A DNA stretch of 64,000 nt from Lunularia cruciata. Lineage: Eukaryota; Streptophyta; Marchantiopsida; Lunulariales; Lunulariaceae. The stretch covers positions 70,184,001-70,248,000 of the forward strand of contig OX419757.1 in assembly GCA_948567375.1 (NCBI GenBank), in the 5' to 3' direction. Position numbers and translations under genes: made by a program. How positions within the stretch are numbered: the stretch's first letter is position 1; each line of letters starts with the position of its first letter. Positions 12,120-24,852 of this stretch are shown here, piece by piece. A model generated the notes under the pieces. It was not told where the DNA came from. It searched no databases and was given only the letters and a program-made list of their open reading frames with translations.

Positions 12120-15100
12120 CCTAGATTGAACAAACTACCTTATTACTCCAAAGGAAAAATACTTACTTTGATAGAGATTAACATAGACAAAGACATCCTA
12201 AAAATAAGTGTGATCTTCCTTCTCCTTCTTAGTAATTCGTTTGAACTTAATTGTACAATTTGCTTACTCTTATCTAAGAATCTCTCTTGTTTGTATAGTA
12301 GTTCATTGGATCAGCTAACGTTATTGCTACTTCTTCCATTTGATTGGCATTTGATTTTCTTTAACTTATTTTGCTCAGTTATGGAGAGAGTGTACTTTAT
12401 GAACTCAATTCAAATCTCCTATAGCAGCTTACGGGTCCACCTCAAGATAGTTCCTTTGTCAAAGGTATCTTTCCTTGGATTGGTCTACTTGACCACTCCC
12501 AAGGATTCAACAACTATACTACTCCTATTTCTTTGAGTATAGTCAAAATTGATGCAAGACTTGAAGGTCCTATCACTCCTACACAATAAAATTTTCCCTA
12601 TAACTCTTGGATACAAAGGCTAGCTAGATCTAACTATTGTCTATTGAATTCACTTCTTTATCCTTTGTTCTTTAGACTTCCTTAAATTTAGATTCCACCT
12701 TCAACTTGAGCTCCTATGTCTCTTTGTATCTATTTTCAGCTAACATTACTCTATCCTTCAAATCATAGATAAGCACGACCAACTCCTCCTCCAACTTACC
12801 ACTCTCTTCTCATATACTATCATAATCTCACTCTAAATTATTTGTTGAATGAATTGCTCTTTTAATTATTTGGCTAGAACCTTATTCTCTCTATAGTTCA
12901 ATAATTGTATTGGTCATCTTAGACTCTATAGCTTGACCCACCTCCTAGAGCAAACATTTTTATATCCAAAAATTTTGTATTCACCTTATGATTATATAGA
13001 GTAACATGCATCTTCTTTACCAATCTGTTCTAGTCATGGATGTCTATTATCTTGCATGTTATAGATAAATGGACAATAAGAAATCCATGAGTAGAAGTAC
13101 TTTCATCTTCATACTCTCCAGCAATCCATTTTCCAAAGATCTCCATATTGCTACCAAAGACTCCTCTTTGATTTTCTTCTTCATCCCTTCCATAGACATT
13201 TGATTGCTTGACCAGCTCACTCTATTGGGTCTTTTGATAAAGCCTTCTACTGGCTTAATTAAAAGATCATTGATGCTTGCATTCCACACATTGGTGTCTT
13301 AATTTGGCATTTTTAGGTCTTCTTCTTGATGAGGTTCATTCTTTGCATCTGATTTGGTTTCCTTATCTCCTCTCTCTCCTTTCATATGACTAGATTATGG
13401 ATAAATTGATGATTCCTAAGACAATTCTTGGGAACAAGTAAGACCAAAATGGGTACTTTTTGCTTGGAGACATGACACAAACCTCCAAGAGGGAGAAAAT
13501 TACCCAAAATACTAGGTACATCCCAAAAGCATCCTAGTACCTCTTGCACATATGGTGCGTTTACACCTTATCCTCAATTTGCTCCTTCATAGAGCATCAC
13601 AATGCACAAGAATGACTAAATGTGGCATAAATATGGTTGGACTTCACCTCTCTATAGCCACAATCCATTGGCATTTTTATCACATAGAAGTGTTCTTGGG
13701 AAAGGCACCCTTTTTGCTTTCCATTTTTCTATAATATCTATTGTTTCCAAAGTCTCTTTTGGAACTTTGGACACACATGTCTACTCAAAATACTCATTGT
13801 TCTCCTTGATCACCTTATTAATTGCTTGTCCTCCAAAGTAATTGGTGAAGATAAAGTGATCTCCAAAGAAGGCACTTTTATCTTTGATGAGCAACCCCAT
13901 CCCTACATAAAAATGAACAACAATGTGGACTAGGTAATGTAGCCCTTTTTGGTTGAAAGTACCATGAATTTTCTAAGCAGATGTCAGCTATGCACTCTTG
14001 AAGTTGTGTCCTTGTTTGTGACAATTAGTTGCCAAAGGATGTTCATCTCAAATGAAATATCAATACCTTAAGCAACACATATGCAATGTAATATGTTGCA
14101 ATACCTAAAGCAAGGTCTTGACCAATTGTTTGTGACAAAACTTGCAAAGTAAAACCTCACAAAGATAGAAATGGGAACCATTTTCTAAGTGTAACTATGG
14201 AAGATGTAGGTCCAATCAATCTTCTCCTCTATGATTAAATGCTTAAAAAGATAATTGTTGCAACCCTCTTAACTTCTTTGGTCATATTATTCTTTCTTTC
14301 TTTGTAGTGTGATAGTATTTATTGAGGGTTAGTAATAGAAATTAGGATTCAAAACTTCTACACTTGTCAAGCAAGAAATCCAAAAGAATTGAAGGAAGAA
14401 CAAGTCTAAGGCATTGAGCCCAACCTAGATCTGCCCAAAAGTGTGGTAAAATGATGGCCTCTATCACAATCTATGAATTGGCTTGTCTTTCACTCAAGAT
14501 GAACCTTTGATGGCTATTAAGGTAACAACTTATGGACTACAAAGAATCCAAACTCCATCACACTCCTCAAAGGCTAAAACTCCAAGGCATCTCCAAGACT
14601 CAAGCCATTGCTCACTAGAGAACTCAATGAGAGAAAGATAGTTGCAAATAAAAGGATAACGAGTACCTCCTCATTTCTAGTTTATATACTTGTGAATAGT
14701 TACACACCAAAGTTACTAGTTACCATAGTAACTCAAGTTATTAGGCAAAAAGTCATTTAAAATCTAAATTCTAAAGGAATATCCAAGCTCATGGGAATAA
14801 TTCCCTAGTCATGTAGTCTTATCTTGACCCCAGAACTAAGTCAGGCACTCCTTCACTTGGGCTATCCTTTGACTAAAGAAGAATTTGAACCAAAAAGGCT
14901 AGTGGATCCAAGAATTCCCAACACTTTCCTCAAAACTAAACACTTAGGAATAATAAAAAGTCAATACACTAAAATCCAAAATAGTAGTGCTTACTATGTC
15001 ACCTTCCTCTAAAGTAGAGTCACCTCTCTCTTACCTATGACTAACTCTAGCTAATCATGGCTAATGCAAAAGCCTATTTTAACTTTATATAAATAATATC
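12120..15100. other. No intact gene; possible minus-strand coiled-coil remnant
   Basis: The minus strand around 12,680-12,830 translates to a Glu/Leu/Lys-rich piece (E-S-G-K-L-E-E-E-L-V-V-L-I-Y-D-L-K-D), like the coiled coil of units A-D, and a further open piece lies at 13,059-13,289. This may be another very old inverted relative. The rest, to 15,100, has only short frames on both strands and AT-rich sequence. I support nothing else here. Confidence 0.3.
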
Positions 15101-18100
15101 TCTCAACTACATGCAAAACCAAACTAAATAGATCATACATGTATTAATGGGTGTTATAGATAATGATCGTGCCCAAGAGTTGTGTATGAAGGGGACCATT
15201 GGGTTGGAACTTTCTTTAAAAGGAGAGTTGTCTCAATACCTTTAGCTTGGTACATCTCTGGCCAAAAGTACCCAAAGCCTTGATACCATCAGCCATGTCT
15301 AACATTTGGCAACATCCAACAATTGGTCACGTCTACTCTGTGCCATGTAAGCATGGTACCAAATGGTCAATTATCTAGCAAATACATGTGTGAAGAAGTG
15401 CCATTTGTACCAAAGAATTGATTTTAGTAACCATTTGTCTTCATGGCACTTCTCACATGTGTGACAACAACAGACCATTGCAATTACAGACCAAATTGTT
15501 CAATCATCAACACCCAAGATATAAATTTAGGAAGTGTAGAGGGAGTAAGGCTCAATCTTTTCATACATAGATTACAATTGACTTCAAGTAGACCATACTT
15601 TGTCAAGATCCGCTCTCTATTTGGAAGAGTAAAATGAGGGATTTAATGAGTGGATAGTCAAGATTTGAGTGTGAAGGAGTGACAAGAACAAAAAATTTGA
15701 TCACAATAGGAATAATTGAGAATACAATGTCATCCAAGAAGTAAAAGACTATACACTAGATGATATTGAGGTCACATGGAGTTGAGAAATGGGGGATTGA
15801 CTACTATTCTAAGTATATTATTACTCAATAGTTAAATTTTTTGGTGTGGAATTAGGAGCTTACCATCTCCCAATGATTCAAAAGATTTGGGAAAACCGCA
15901 ATACTGGAATGATTAGAGTACAAGGCACATAAAGAGAAAGAGCTCAAAGCAAAAAAAACCTCAAGTAAACAGTCTACATATGTTTAAGAAGTAGTTTGAG
16001 TTTACACTTATGGTGTTAATGTTTTGCCCTGTTTGCTATTCTCGCAACTTGACATTTTTCCACATAGATCTTGGTGAAGAAAGGGGAAAAGATGACTGCA
16101 GTTAAAAGGAAGATGGAAGACCTCATCTGGCCATCCAAGGGGAAGACATAAGAAGTAAATTTGTGTTAAGCTTGATAGTAGCGGCATGAGAAATCTGACT
16201 GCACTTAAAATGTCAGGGTTATGCAAGTTGTATGGTCTATGTATTATTGGAGCAACCAAAGAAGAATCACATGTGGGTGATTGTTTTTCTAGGGATTGTT
16301 TCAGCTAGTGCTCTCCGCAATGTAACGAAGTGAGCGTGGTATCCATTTATGTCTAATATGATATGCTCTCTTGCATTCCTTGATAAATGTGTTAAATACA
16401 GTATTTTTCTCCATATAACTCCAAGGTTAGAGGAACATTGAGGAGACTTTGCAGCGGATGTCTATATTTGGAGACCTTGTCTATAGCTGCTGCTCTGCTC
16501 GCTGCCAATCCAAGAGAATGAGTAATCACTCTTTCCAAAACTATGTTATGTGTAAGATCTACAACATTGTTATTGTCACCTGATCATCTTGGACCGAGTA
16601 TAAAATTACTATGATTTGAGCATCTGCAAAGCATACCAACACTCTTTCCATGCAAGGTATACACTCTCTTGTGCCATGGAAAATAGTATATCTTTGATGA
16701 TATCGTGAGTAGCTTTCCTCTATCATCCAAAAGTACACCGGTGTAATATAGTAAAAACTATTGTTGCATCTAGTCTAGAATCACATTCACAGGTGAATAA
16801 TAAAAAATAATACAAAGTAGACCAAACCTAAATAGAATCTCATTGCTTAGAGGAAATAACTTATGCAACTCAAAATACACTAATTCATGGTTCAGCTAAG
16901 AACCAAGAACCTTCATCCTTGCGGTAGCGAGAGCAAAGCTGTGCTCTAGTAACACAGAAATGGATGAATCAATTAACTAACTAAGAAATGTGAGTGAGTA
17001 AAACGTTAAGGTCTCCTTGATTATATCTTATAGTGTTCTTATTTGTATCTTAGAGATTGAATTGACATGCTTGCATTTCATCTACACATATATCACACAT
17101 ACGCTCGATGCGGAATCTACTTAGTAAGACGTTCTTTAAATGAAAGCCAGGCCGAGAACCGCTTTATATATCTGGTTACAGAATGCGACATCTGGTTAAG
17201 TTGAAGAAGAATAGTATATCGTGATTCTACTTCCCCAAAAGCTCTTGGACTTTCAAAACTTAGATAACGGTAACGACATCCTGGTGTTTATTTCTCTATC
17301 ATTTCCGGCGCTGTCTGCCAAAGAAAAGGTAAATGCAAAGAAAATGCACATCACGTATCCCGGTATTCCGGATTCGAGCGTTCCGGGTCTAAATAACTTT
17401 CTGACAGGAGATAAATTCTCCCGTTATTCCATTTTGGACTCCATGTGTGAAATTCAAAGTACACCCAAAACTTGACGTTTCCTTTAAATCTTAAATTTAT
17501 CTCCACGGGTTCATCAAAATTGAGTTGAGTACATCAAAATTTACGACATGCCATTTCGTAAGTTGAAAGTAGATGTATGTTTCGCTACTGTGTAACGTTC
17601 TATTTCACACTGGCACTTATAAGTGCGTTGCATCTCATGCATGAGATCATGGTCACAAAATAATACTTCTTTCGCGCTCGAGTTGGGAGTGAGATTACGT
17701 AAAGATTAACAATTTGGGCTAACAGCTCATGGTTCTAATAGCTTACCATACTAAACGAACAGAAAATATCCTTTTCCTGGTTTCAAGAGATTACAATAGT
17801 ATAGGGTGAACTAGACAATAAATGATATCGTTTTCCCTCTCCTATTTGGTAGTTAATTCTAGATAGAGGATGTCTCTTGTTCTACAGAAAAGAATGACCG
17901 AACAATAGTCACATTAGAGGATGTTCTGTCGGGTGCTCTACTTGTGTGTAGATTATTTAATTTATGAAACTATAATATTTTACATGCAATAGAATAGATT
18001 TTTCACTTTGATATATTTGAGATTTAATCACGTTTTACAATTTAGATTTTATCGTTCTTTTTTCTTCACTTGTATCACGTTACCATTCATATATGGATTT

Positions 18101-18719
18101 GAGATGGTGTTGCAGGATCAGAAGCAATGAGACTCTCACGACGATCCGAGTGCATGACAGTTCCGAAAGTTCCTTGTCCTGTCTGTTACGTGATGTTCGG
18201 TCATCGGGCCTCGCTATATATCGTGTCCGATTTAGATTACAAAAAAGAAGTATATACATGCACATTCAACTGGAATCAAAAGATGGAGGTACCTCTAGTC
18301 TTGGTTCAAAAGAAATGTGTACATACTTTCCATCTCTAAGAACCGCATGCTTCTGAATATTTTGAGCTTCGCTTTGATTGATTGTGAAAATTATGTTCAC
18401 ATGTCACCTGTCAAGATCTAGATGCGTCATTTAGCCGTACAGGAACACAGTCAATATTTACACCTAGAATATTATCAGGACGCCGCACTTGCTCACAGGA
18501 ATAATTCTGACTGATATATTGGGTACATATGAAAAAACCGTGTTAAAAATAATGTGTGTATGCAGGCTAGATTTTGTACTCAGTTGCCTCAAAGCGTCTG
18601 TATCTAACACATGTGCAATAGAATCTCATCAACAGACTACGTGCACGAGGAAATCCAGATGACCCAACATTTGATATTGATGTGAACCTGTCGATTGCGG
18701 AGAAACTCCACTAAGAGAT
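15101..18719. other. Gene-free stretch downstream of the DUF247 gene
   Basis: No open frame above about 90 codons, no transposon protein motif and no structural RNA gene that I can recognise. Open frames at 16,008-16,259, 17,221-17,475 and 18,093-18,356 have no recognisable content. From about 16.3 kb the base composition and codon-free texture match the spacer on the far side of the DUF247 gene, so this is likely ordinary host intergenic DNA. Confidence 0.5.
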
Positions 18720-20591
18720 TTAATTCCACCAATACGTCTTTTCTCTTACAGCTTTCACAACATTCACATAAGTGTTAACACCGGAGAAAAGAGCTAGGGA
18801 AACAACAACTATAAAAGAACAGAGAACTAATGGATTGGAGCAGTTTGTTAACCAAAATGTTGGCAACGCATACCAGCGTTTAAATCTGTTCTTTCTATGC
18901 TCCTCAAGATTTCTTTGTAGATGTGCCCACGGCTCACCCAATGGCGCCAAATTTAGCCCATTGTCCATGTCCTTCCATGATTGAATTACATCTCGAGGTC
19001 CAGCAAGTTGACTCTGAATTACTCCGGACCTGATGAGTAACATTACATCTTTCTTTCCCAATGCCAAAGAACGCATAGTCCTGATATAGTGTCTGAATCT
19101 CCCATTTCCATCCATGAGTTGTTCGTAAGTTGCAACGTTGCGAAGCATCCGCGAGGTCTCCTTGTACATTTTCACAGTTGGGAGTTTTAGAGTTGCTCGC
19201 CAACGTGAGGCGCAAGATGAGAATGAGGTGCAAGATGACCGAGAGGAGGAGCACAAACAACAACGAATACAGGTTAAAGTGCATAAAAGGGAACAAATGA
19301 TTGTCCAGATATTGATCGTTATTAGCGATGAAGAAGCGAGGCCGCTTGCTGTGCCTCTGATCTTCACGCCAGCGTCTTGCAAGTAGGTTGCCGGAGGAAT
19401 ATCGAACACTTTCGTGTTTCTGTCCGTAGCGATCTTCTTGTCAGCTTTTTGCAGCTTCTTGTCAGGTTCGTCCTGAGGAATATTGACCACGCTCGTGTAC
19501 TTAGCTACTTCTGCCGGAGGAGCTGACCTTCTCTGCCGACTGCTTACATGGTACGTCCAGTCAAGAATATGGGCATACTTTACGTCGCTATCCTCCTTGC
19601 AACTGTTCTTGTAAGTGTCTTCCCAATCCCTTGAAAATTCCGAGTCCGGGTCCATCTCAACGGCTTCTTGAGGCGTTTCTCCGCCAGGTTCACAGGGACA
19701 ACAGCAGGCCAGAAAATCATCGCAGCAGTAACGTTCAGAATCGTCTGAAAGAAATGGATATGACATCCAAACAGCCCTCTGAATTAAATCTTCAAACGTA
19801 CTATGATGCTTCACGATCCCGCTTGCTGGTGATTTAACATGTTTACTTTTCTGATTCTTAAGTTGAACCACCTCCCGCAACAATGTCAGAGGTATCTGAT
19901 TTTCCACCAAATTCAGATCCCATTTTAGAAATTCGTCCTTATCTTTCTCTTCAGCCAAAAGGTCCGCATCAGACAATGCCGTTATTTTGTCCTTTTTACT
20001 TTCAAGACATTCGACCAGGAAGACAGCATCTACTGCAAGAACAAGCGCAAAATACCCCTCCTCTATTGCACATTTTGGGGAAGATTTTAGACTTTCACCC
20101 TTCCACTTCGTAAACCCTTGAGGATCATATTCCTTCATGAGCTCGCCTAGTTTGGAACCAACAATATCTTTCACAAGCTTCCCCCACCTCTCACCGGGTT
20201 GCGAATTTAAGTACACCTGTTCTGCAAACCGCTTAGCAATGTTGAACTTGAGTTGGAATTTTGATTCATCGAAGAAACTGAGGCTGTGAAGTCCAATCGC
20301 AACAACTTTCGGAGCAAAGCAGCAATCCTTTGGACCAAGCACAGAAGCTTCTTTCAGACGATCAGGCACTTTCCAGATAGTCGTGGTCGAAGTCGTGTTC
20401 TCGTCATTCTCGTCATTCTGTTCGATAGTCGCAGGATCGTAGCCATCAATGTTGCGAAGAAATTTGCTCAGTCTAGACCACGAGGAAATTTCAGATAAGT
20501 AGGCAGTTTCTTCCCCTGACCCCGCCGAATTACTCTCAGCAACGGCTGGTGCCGAAGTCGTCCTATCTACCTGGATCTCGTTGGAACTCAT
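18720..20591 (-). CDS. DUF247 family protein (plant membrane-anchored protein of unknown function)
   Basis: An uninterrupted 623-codon frame. I start it at the ATG at 20,591; the open frame continues 12 codons upstream but without an ATG. DUF247 hallmarks seen: W-K-V-P-D-R-L at residues 73-79 (family: x-Y-x-V-P-x-x-L), P-K-V-V-A-I-G-L-H at 94-102 (family: P-x-x-V-S-I-G-P), V-E-N-Q-I-P at 229-234 (family: L-E-N-Q-I-P), then L-Q-D-A-G-V-K-I, L-K-L-P-T-V and M-L-R-N-V-A-T-Y-E-Q, and a C-terminal hydrophobic segment near 588-610. In angiosperms some DUF247 genes act in grass self-incompatibility; most have no known job. Residues 433-463 are an odd Cys/Ser run where another frame is strongly hydrophobic. 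A Cys-rich insert lies at about 288-300. It is an intronless single-copy gene here, with no neighbour within 4 kb. Confidence 0.88.
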   Translation of the reverse strand: MSSNEIQVDRTTSAPAVAESNSAGSGEETAYLSEISSWSRLSKFLRNIDGYDPATIEQNDENDENTTSTTTIWKVPDRLKEASVLGPKDCCFAPKVVAIGLHSLSFFDESKFQLKFNIAKRFAEQVYLNSQPGERWGKLVKDIVGSKLGELMKEYDPQGFTKWKGESLKSSPKCAIEEGYFALVLAVDAVFLVECLESKKDKITALSDADLLAEEKDKDEFLKWDLNLVENQIPLTLLREVVQLKNQKSKHVKSPASGIVKHHSTFEDLIQRAVWMSYPFLSDDSERYCCDDFLACCCPCEPGGETPQEAVEMDPDSEFSRDWEDTYKNSCKEDSDVKYAHILDWTYHVSSRQRRSAPPAEVAKYTSVVNIPQDEPDKKLQKADKKIATDRNTKVFDIPPATYLQDAGVKIRGTASGLASSSLITINIWTIICSLLCTLTCIRCCLCSSSRSSCTSFSSCASRWRATLKLPTVKMYKETSRMLRNVATYEQLMDGNGRFRHYIRTMRSLALGKKDVMLLIRSGVIQSQLAGPRDVIQSWKDMDNGLNLAPLGEPWAHLQRNLEEHRKNRFKRWYALPTFWLTNCSNPLVLCSFIVVVSLALFSGVNTYVNVVKAVREKTYWWN

Positions 20592-20766
20592 GTCCAATCG
20601 CTCTTGGTGAATCGAAGCGCGACACACGTAGAATCACAAGGATGGACACACGCAGTATACTATAACATGAAGATATAGGACCACATCAGGTCGAACAAGA
20701 ATTGGGAATAATAAGTTGAACCGATATAGCTCTTATCTCCTGATGGGACAGTCTACTCCCATAGCG

Positions 20767-20774
20767 CTTTATAC
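20767..20774 (-). promoter_or_regulatory. Possible TATA box for the DUF247 gene
   Basis: GTATAAAG on the minus strand, about 180 bases upstream of the chosen ATG. It is the only good TATA match in the first 250 bases upstream. The 5' UTR it implies (about 150 bases) is reasonable. No other evidence. Confidence 0.35.
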
Positions 20775-23090
20775 TCAACGACTCTCGACTTTTGAAAGAT
20801 ACGGTAATAGTTTTGAAGTACGTAGTTGTAATCCTTAATTCAATATGCAATTAACTTTTGAATACCTCGTGTTTCTACAATTCAATATATTTGCCATACT
20901 TTCAATGAATACGGTAATCACAGTGGTATCAGTAGTATACACACTACTCACCAACACCTAATCGGGAATGAGAATCAATTATTAACATGTTAATAAATTT
21001 CGAGTTAATAAAATGTCAAAGATGGACTTAATAACAGCTCAATTTTGGCATACATATCTGATGGCCCTCTAATTTAGTAGAAAGATTTAACTCTATTACT
21101 AAATATGGAGTTCGTTAGTCTTCATGTACGGGTTTAGCTTGGTTCTTAAAACTATGTATTGCATCGGAGGAGCAGCATAATATGTCACTAATAATATAAT
21201 AAAATGATATATTTAAGTATATCTATTTCACTTGAGTAGCGCAATTTAGCTTTATTTTTCCACAAAATTATTTTCTTATATATTTAAACATATAAATTCC
21301 AATATCTGGGTAATATATGATTCTTTTGATATTCTATTCAAATTATCAAAGAAAATAATTCAATTTACCTCAGTATATAGTAAATAAATTTTATCTGTTA
21401 ATGACAGATAAATTTTAGTCGTTGTCTCTAAAAGGAATAAATGAAACGTTTGATTCTAAATTCTAAATTTTATAATTCATTTTATTTATTATCTTAAGCT
21501 GATGGAGAATGTAGAACTTATATACAAAAGATTAACACCACGAAATTGATTAGAGATTGTATTTTTATTACGTTTTTAAAAAGGTGACTGTCCGAAGTTT
21601 TACACTATTACTAGAAGTTCATGAGTTTACCAGACTCCAGAACGCGCCCTCTCTGCCATGCAAGTGGACGTGGCTAGCGTAAATAAGACTATCATTTTGT
21701 TATGTATGGGTGAGGCATTAGCAAAAAGGATATGTCATCTATGGGTGAGACAATAACAAAAGCCTTGATTTAAGTCTTTGTATTAACTTTAGCTTTAGGT
21801 GCCGTTAAATCTGAACCAAAGTCGAGATCTTGTGAATTCTACTCATGGCAAAAATATGTCTTATATATGATGTTAATACGAGTTTCGTGAATGAGTAACT
21901 AGTTTCTGGAGTGCACATAACTACTACTGAAAGCAATATATTTCATAACCGAGGTAAAACCATGAAAAGAATATAGGGATTATCGGTAAGGACACTACGA
22001 TGAGTGATATGATTAAAATCAAGAGTTTGGAAATTATTTTTGATACTGGGATGCAGAAAGTTGTGGACACTGTCGTGAATCACAACAAGATAAGAAGTTG
22101 GTGACTCCCGGTTTTGTTCGTATAGTGGCTACACCTTAAGTAACTAGAAAGCGGTAATTCATATCAGGGCCAAGAATTCAGATCTCAAATCCCTGATCCT
22201 CGGGTACGAATCAGATTTTGCTAAATTATCGGTACCAGCCTCTGTGATTAATCCGGACGTTCGCATGACATGCCACGTTGCAGGCAGTATATATGTCGGA
22301 TGACTATGAACTTTATTTATTTTGATCTTGCCTATGAATCCCAAGTAAACTGAGCTGATGGTCAGGATCTATTCGTAAGAGTCACTGGACCTATTGCCAT
22401 AGAAGATGCGATGGACCTCTGCAATCTGACCGAGGGTGATTTATAGGTATCTTGTTGCAACCCTTTAAGTGAACATAGTATGAAGAGAGGACTATGTTCA
22501 TTCGAGCTACACGGACCAGGTACAAATTGGATGGATTTTTTGGAATATCTTATATGCCAAACACTAGCGGATATTGTTACTTTCAAATATGGTTATCTGA
22601 TTTTGCATGATATGGTGATGGCGGACCCTCTACCTGTAGAGTTTTTGGCAAAGGTATGCCGCTGGAGAAGGAGAAGCAACGACCATTTGCCTCTAGGGGC
22701 AAGGAGGACCAATCTGCACCCCAACTATCCTTGGATACCTTTATCCCACCTACAATTGAAATTTTGCCTACATCATCATTTTGCTGTCTCCTTAGGGATG
22801 CAACAATGGGTTCTTGGCATATGAGACGAGCATTGGCTATCTCTCCGGCCATGCTCATGACATGTTTACCAACAATGTATATCAGTCACATTGCAGCACG
22901 GTCAGACTTTGGATCTTCATAGGCGGGTAGCTGCTGAAAGTACACCCATCATGATTGGGGTCCGCAGTCCATGCTTACCAGATATACCATTGGAAGACCT
23001 CTACCACACTGTTCAGAAGTAGGCTACTCTCTCCTTGGTCTTTTTAGCATTGGTTCTTAACTCATTCTTTCCATTTGGTGCTTTTGGGCC
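20775..23090. other. AT-rich intergenic spacer
   Basis: 20.8-22.1 kb is very AT-rich with short frames only. From 22.1 to 22.95 kb several short frames overlap on both strands (for example 22,480-22,824 plus and 22,583-22,858 minus) but none has a recognisable motif. Some may be remnants of an unidentified transposon. Confidence 0.4.
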
Positions 23091-23285
23091 TTGCTTCTTT
23101 AGGTCTTTCTTGACCACTCGAGACTGTTGGGCCTTGCACTCTTGTTTCCTTTTGCACATGTTTGTGCTTTGTACTCCATCCTCCTTTCCATCTTGCTTCT
23201 TTAGGTCTTTCTTGACCACTTGAAACTGTTGGGTCTTGCACTCTTATTTCCTTTTGCACTTGTTTGTGCTTTGTACTCCATCCCC
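23091..23285 (+). repeat. Direct repeat, period 102 bp, two copies
   Basis: Copies begin TTGCTTCTTTAGGTCTTTCT at 23,091 and 23,193. Each contains TTGGGYCTTGCACTCTTRTTT and TTTGTGCTTTGTACTCCATC. They are about 95 percent alike, so the duplication is recent. They lie directly before a TATA box (23,312-23,320) and could be a U3 enhancer-type duplication of an LTR. Confidence 0.7.
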
Positions 23286-23535
23286 CTTTTCATATGGGTA
23301 CTTTTTCTATGTATATATAAGGGACTATTCTCGAGCTCATTAGTGTTTGCCTTTAACTAGTGAATCTAAAGAAATTCGAGATCTACATAGCTTCCATCCA
23401 GACAATATCTGGAATCGCACTCTAGGTCTAAAGCGTGATTTAGATATCAAGAGAGCAGGTGAGTTCTCATACTCTCAGACTTTGTGTTCTATTAGATCTA
23501 CTCTAGTTAAGTAACCCGATAGGACCGGTTGCTAC
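23286..23535 (+). other. Possible solo LTR or promoter region
   Basis: A clear TATA box (TATATATAAG, 23,312-23,321) follows the 102-bp direct repeats, and about 210 bases later the sequence GGACCGGTTGCTACA ends in CA. Repeated upstream boxes, TATA, then a CA end is the usual LTR arrangement. No partner LTR, polypurine tract or target duplication was found, so a fragment of a host promoter is equally possible. Confidence 0.25.
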
Positions 23536-23701
23536 AGAAAAATATAAAATGCACCCTTCTGAATGCTTATTAAGTCATTTCAATCTCACGATCTAAGTGG
23601 ATTGACTTGGTCTTTAGCGAACGAACAAATCGAAACTGGATTACAGTATTATAGCAACTAAGGCTCGACACTGTTCTATTGGTGGCCACGTGTATGGAGC
23701 A

Positions 23702-23970
23702 GTGGACAATCTGCAATTCCCACGACCAAGGGACTTACAGTAAGTAATTAAAGAGCTTTGGAATCCGGGGCTACGGTTTACTACACATGGGTGGACAATG
23801 TATATAGACGCCACGACTATGGAAAATGGGCAATTGCAACTCCCACGACCAGGCACTTGCAGTAAGTAATTAAAGAGCTTTGGGTACGGGGCCACTCGTA
23901 TGAAACATCGGTGGACAATGTGCAACTCTGACAACCAGGGACTTACAGTAAATAACTACAGAGCTTTGGA
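23702..23970 (+). repeat. Three imperfect copies of a 55-60 bp unit
   Basis: The unit runs GTGGACAAT-CTGCAATTCCCACGACCA-GGGACTTACAGTAAG-TAATTAAAGAGCTTTGG with small changes. Copies start near 23,702, 23,826 and 23,911, separated by unequal unique spacers. No coding sense; origin unknown. Confidence 0.65.
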
Positions 23971-24558
23971 AGAGAACACTAGGTCGACATTATAGGCAAT
24001 TACGTCGAGGTAAACTCGACGAGTTTTCTTTTCCAAAGTTGCAGTCGAACCCATACGAAAAACATGGATCGGGACGATGGATTGCGAGATATATGCACAT
24101 ATATGTCGCAAATACACTTCCGTGGAGTTGCATAAACTTGAATTACAAACACTCAAACCAAATAGTCGTGATCGACACAGAGGTACAGCAGGTGCCTGTT
24201 TCGTTATAATTTGAATGTACAAGGTGTGAATTCAAAACTCCAGGGGCAACGGAGGCATAATTGAGCACTTTATTCACATATCAATGATGTTGATAAGAAT
24301 TGCCTTGCACCTCGTTTGGTAGTAACTGAATTGTCGTTAATGATGTGGAGATCCGGACTCGCCTCATACAAGCAAGAGGATATCATTCTTCTCCTCCCCC
24401 TCTTAGAGCCTGTTGGTTAAATTTCTCTTACCGATCCTATTGGGTTTAGCTCCATTGTACTCCTTTGTCTTTTCCGTGTACGGCTTGATACGGTCTTCCG
24501 ATCCTTCTTGCTTTCAAGTCGCGGTCGCGTTCTTGCTCTTTTCTGCTTAGAATTATGT

Positions 24559-24607
24559 CACTGAGATTATGTCAATTAGAATAGTACTATGTGACATAAT
24601 CTCAGTG
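24559..24607. repeat. Perfect 16-bp inverted repeat (hairpin)
   Basis: CACTGAGATTATGTCA at 24,559-24,574 and its exact reverse complement at 24,592-24,607, with a 17-base loop. It could be a tiny foldback element or a chance palindrome. No small-RNA gene features are visible. Confidence 0.6.
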
Positions 24608-24650
24608 GCTTAGCCCCATGTTACTAATTTTTTTTTTTTTCCTTTGTACG

Positions 24651-24722
24651 GCTTGATGGGGTTCTCCATCCTTCGGGTTTTTCTACGCTTGATGGGGTTC
24701 TCCATCCTTCGGGTTTTTCTAC
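24651..24722 (+). repeat. Exact 36-bp tandem duplication
   Basis: The unit GCTTGATGGGGTTCTCCATC + CTTCGGGTTTTTCTAC is present twice with no difference, so it is a very recent duplication. It lies between a 14-base T run and the truncated start of unit B. A degenerate cousin (GCTTGATACGGTCTTCCGATC) lies near 24,483. Confidence 0.75.
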
Positions 24723-24852
24723 GCGGTCGCGTTTTTATCTCAGGAAAGATTCGAAGTCAGCAATTGATAGTTCTGGTCCAGGACTGAAAGATTGGACTAC
24801 AGCTGGTAACCCAACAACCGTTGTACATATTTGAAATATCTCGCTATATTGT

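Noticed and set aside
19138-19386. Plus-strand open frames across the DUF247 gene
   Set aside because: They are antisense shadows of a recognised protein and have no motif of their own. Only the minus-strand alternative frame at 18,934-19,296 was kept, as a finding.
20592-20627. Twelve extra N-terminal codons for the DUF247 protein
   Set aside because: The open frame extends there, but the first codon is GTG; the first ATG is at 20,591.
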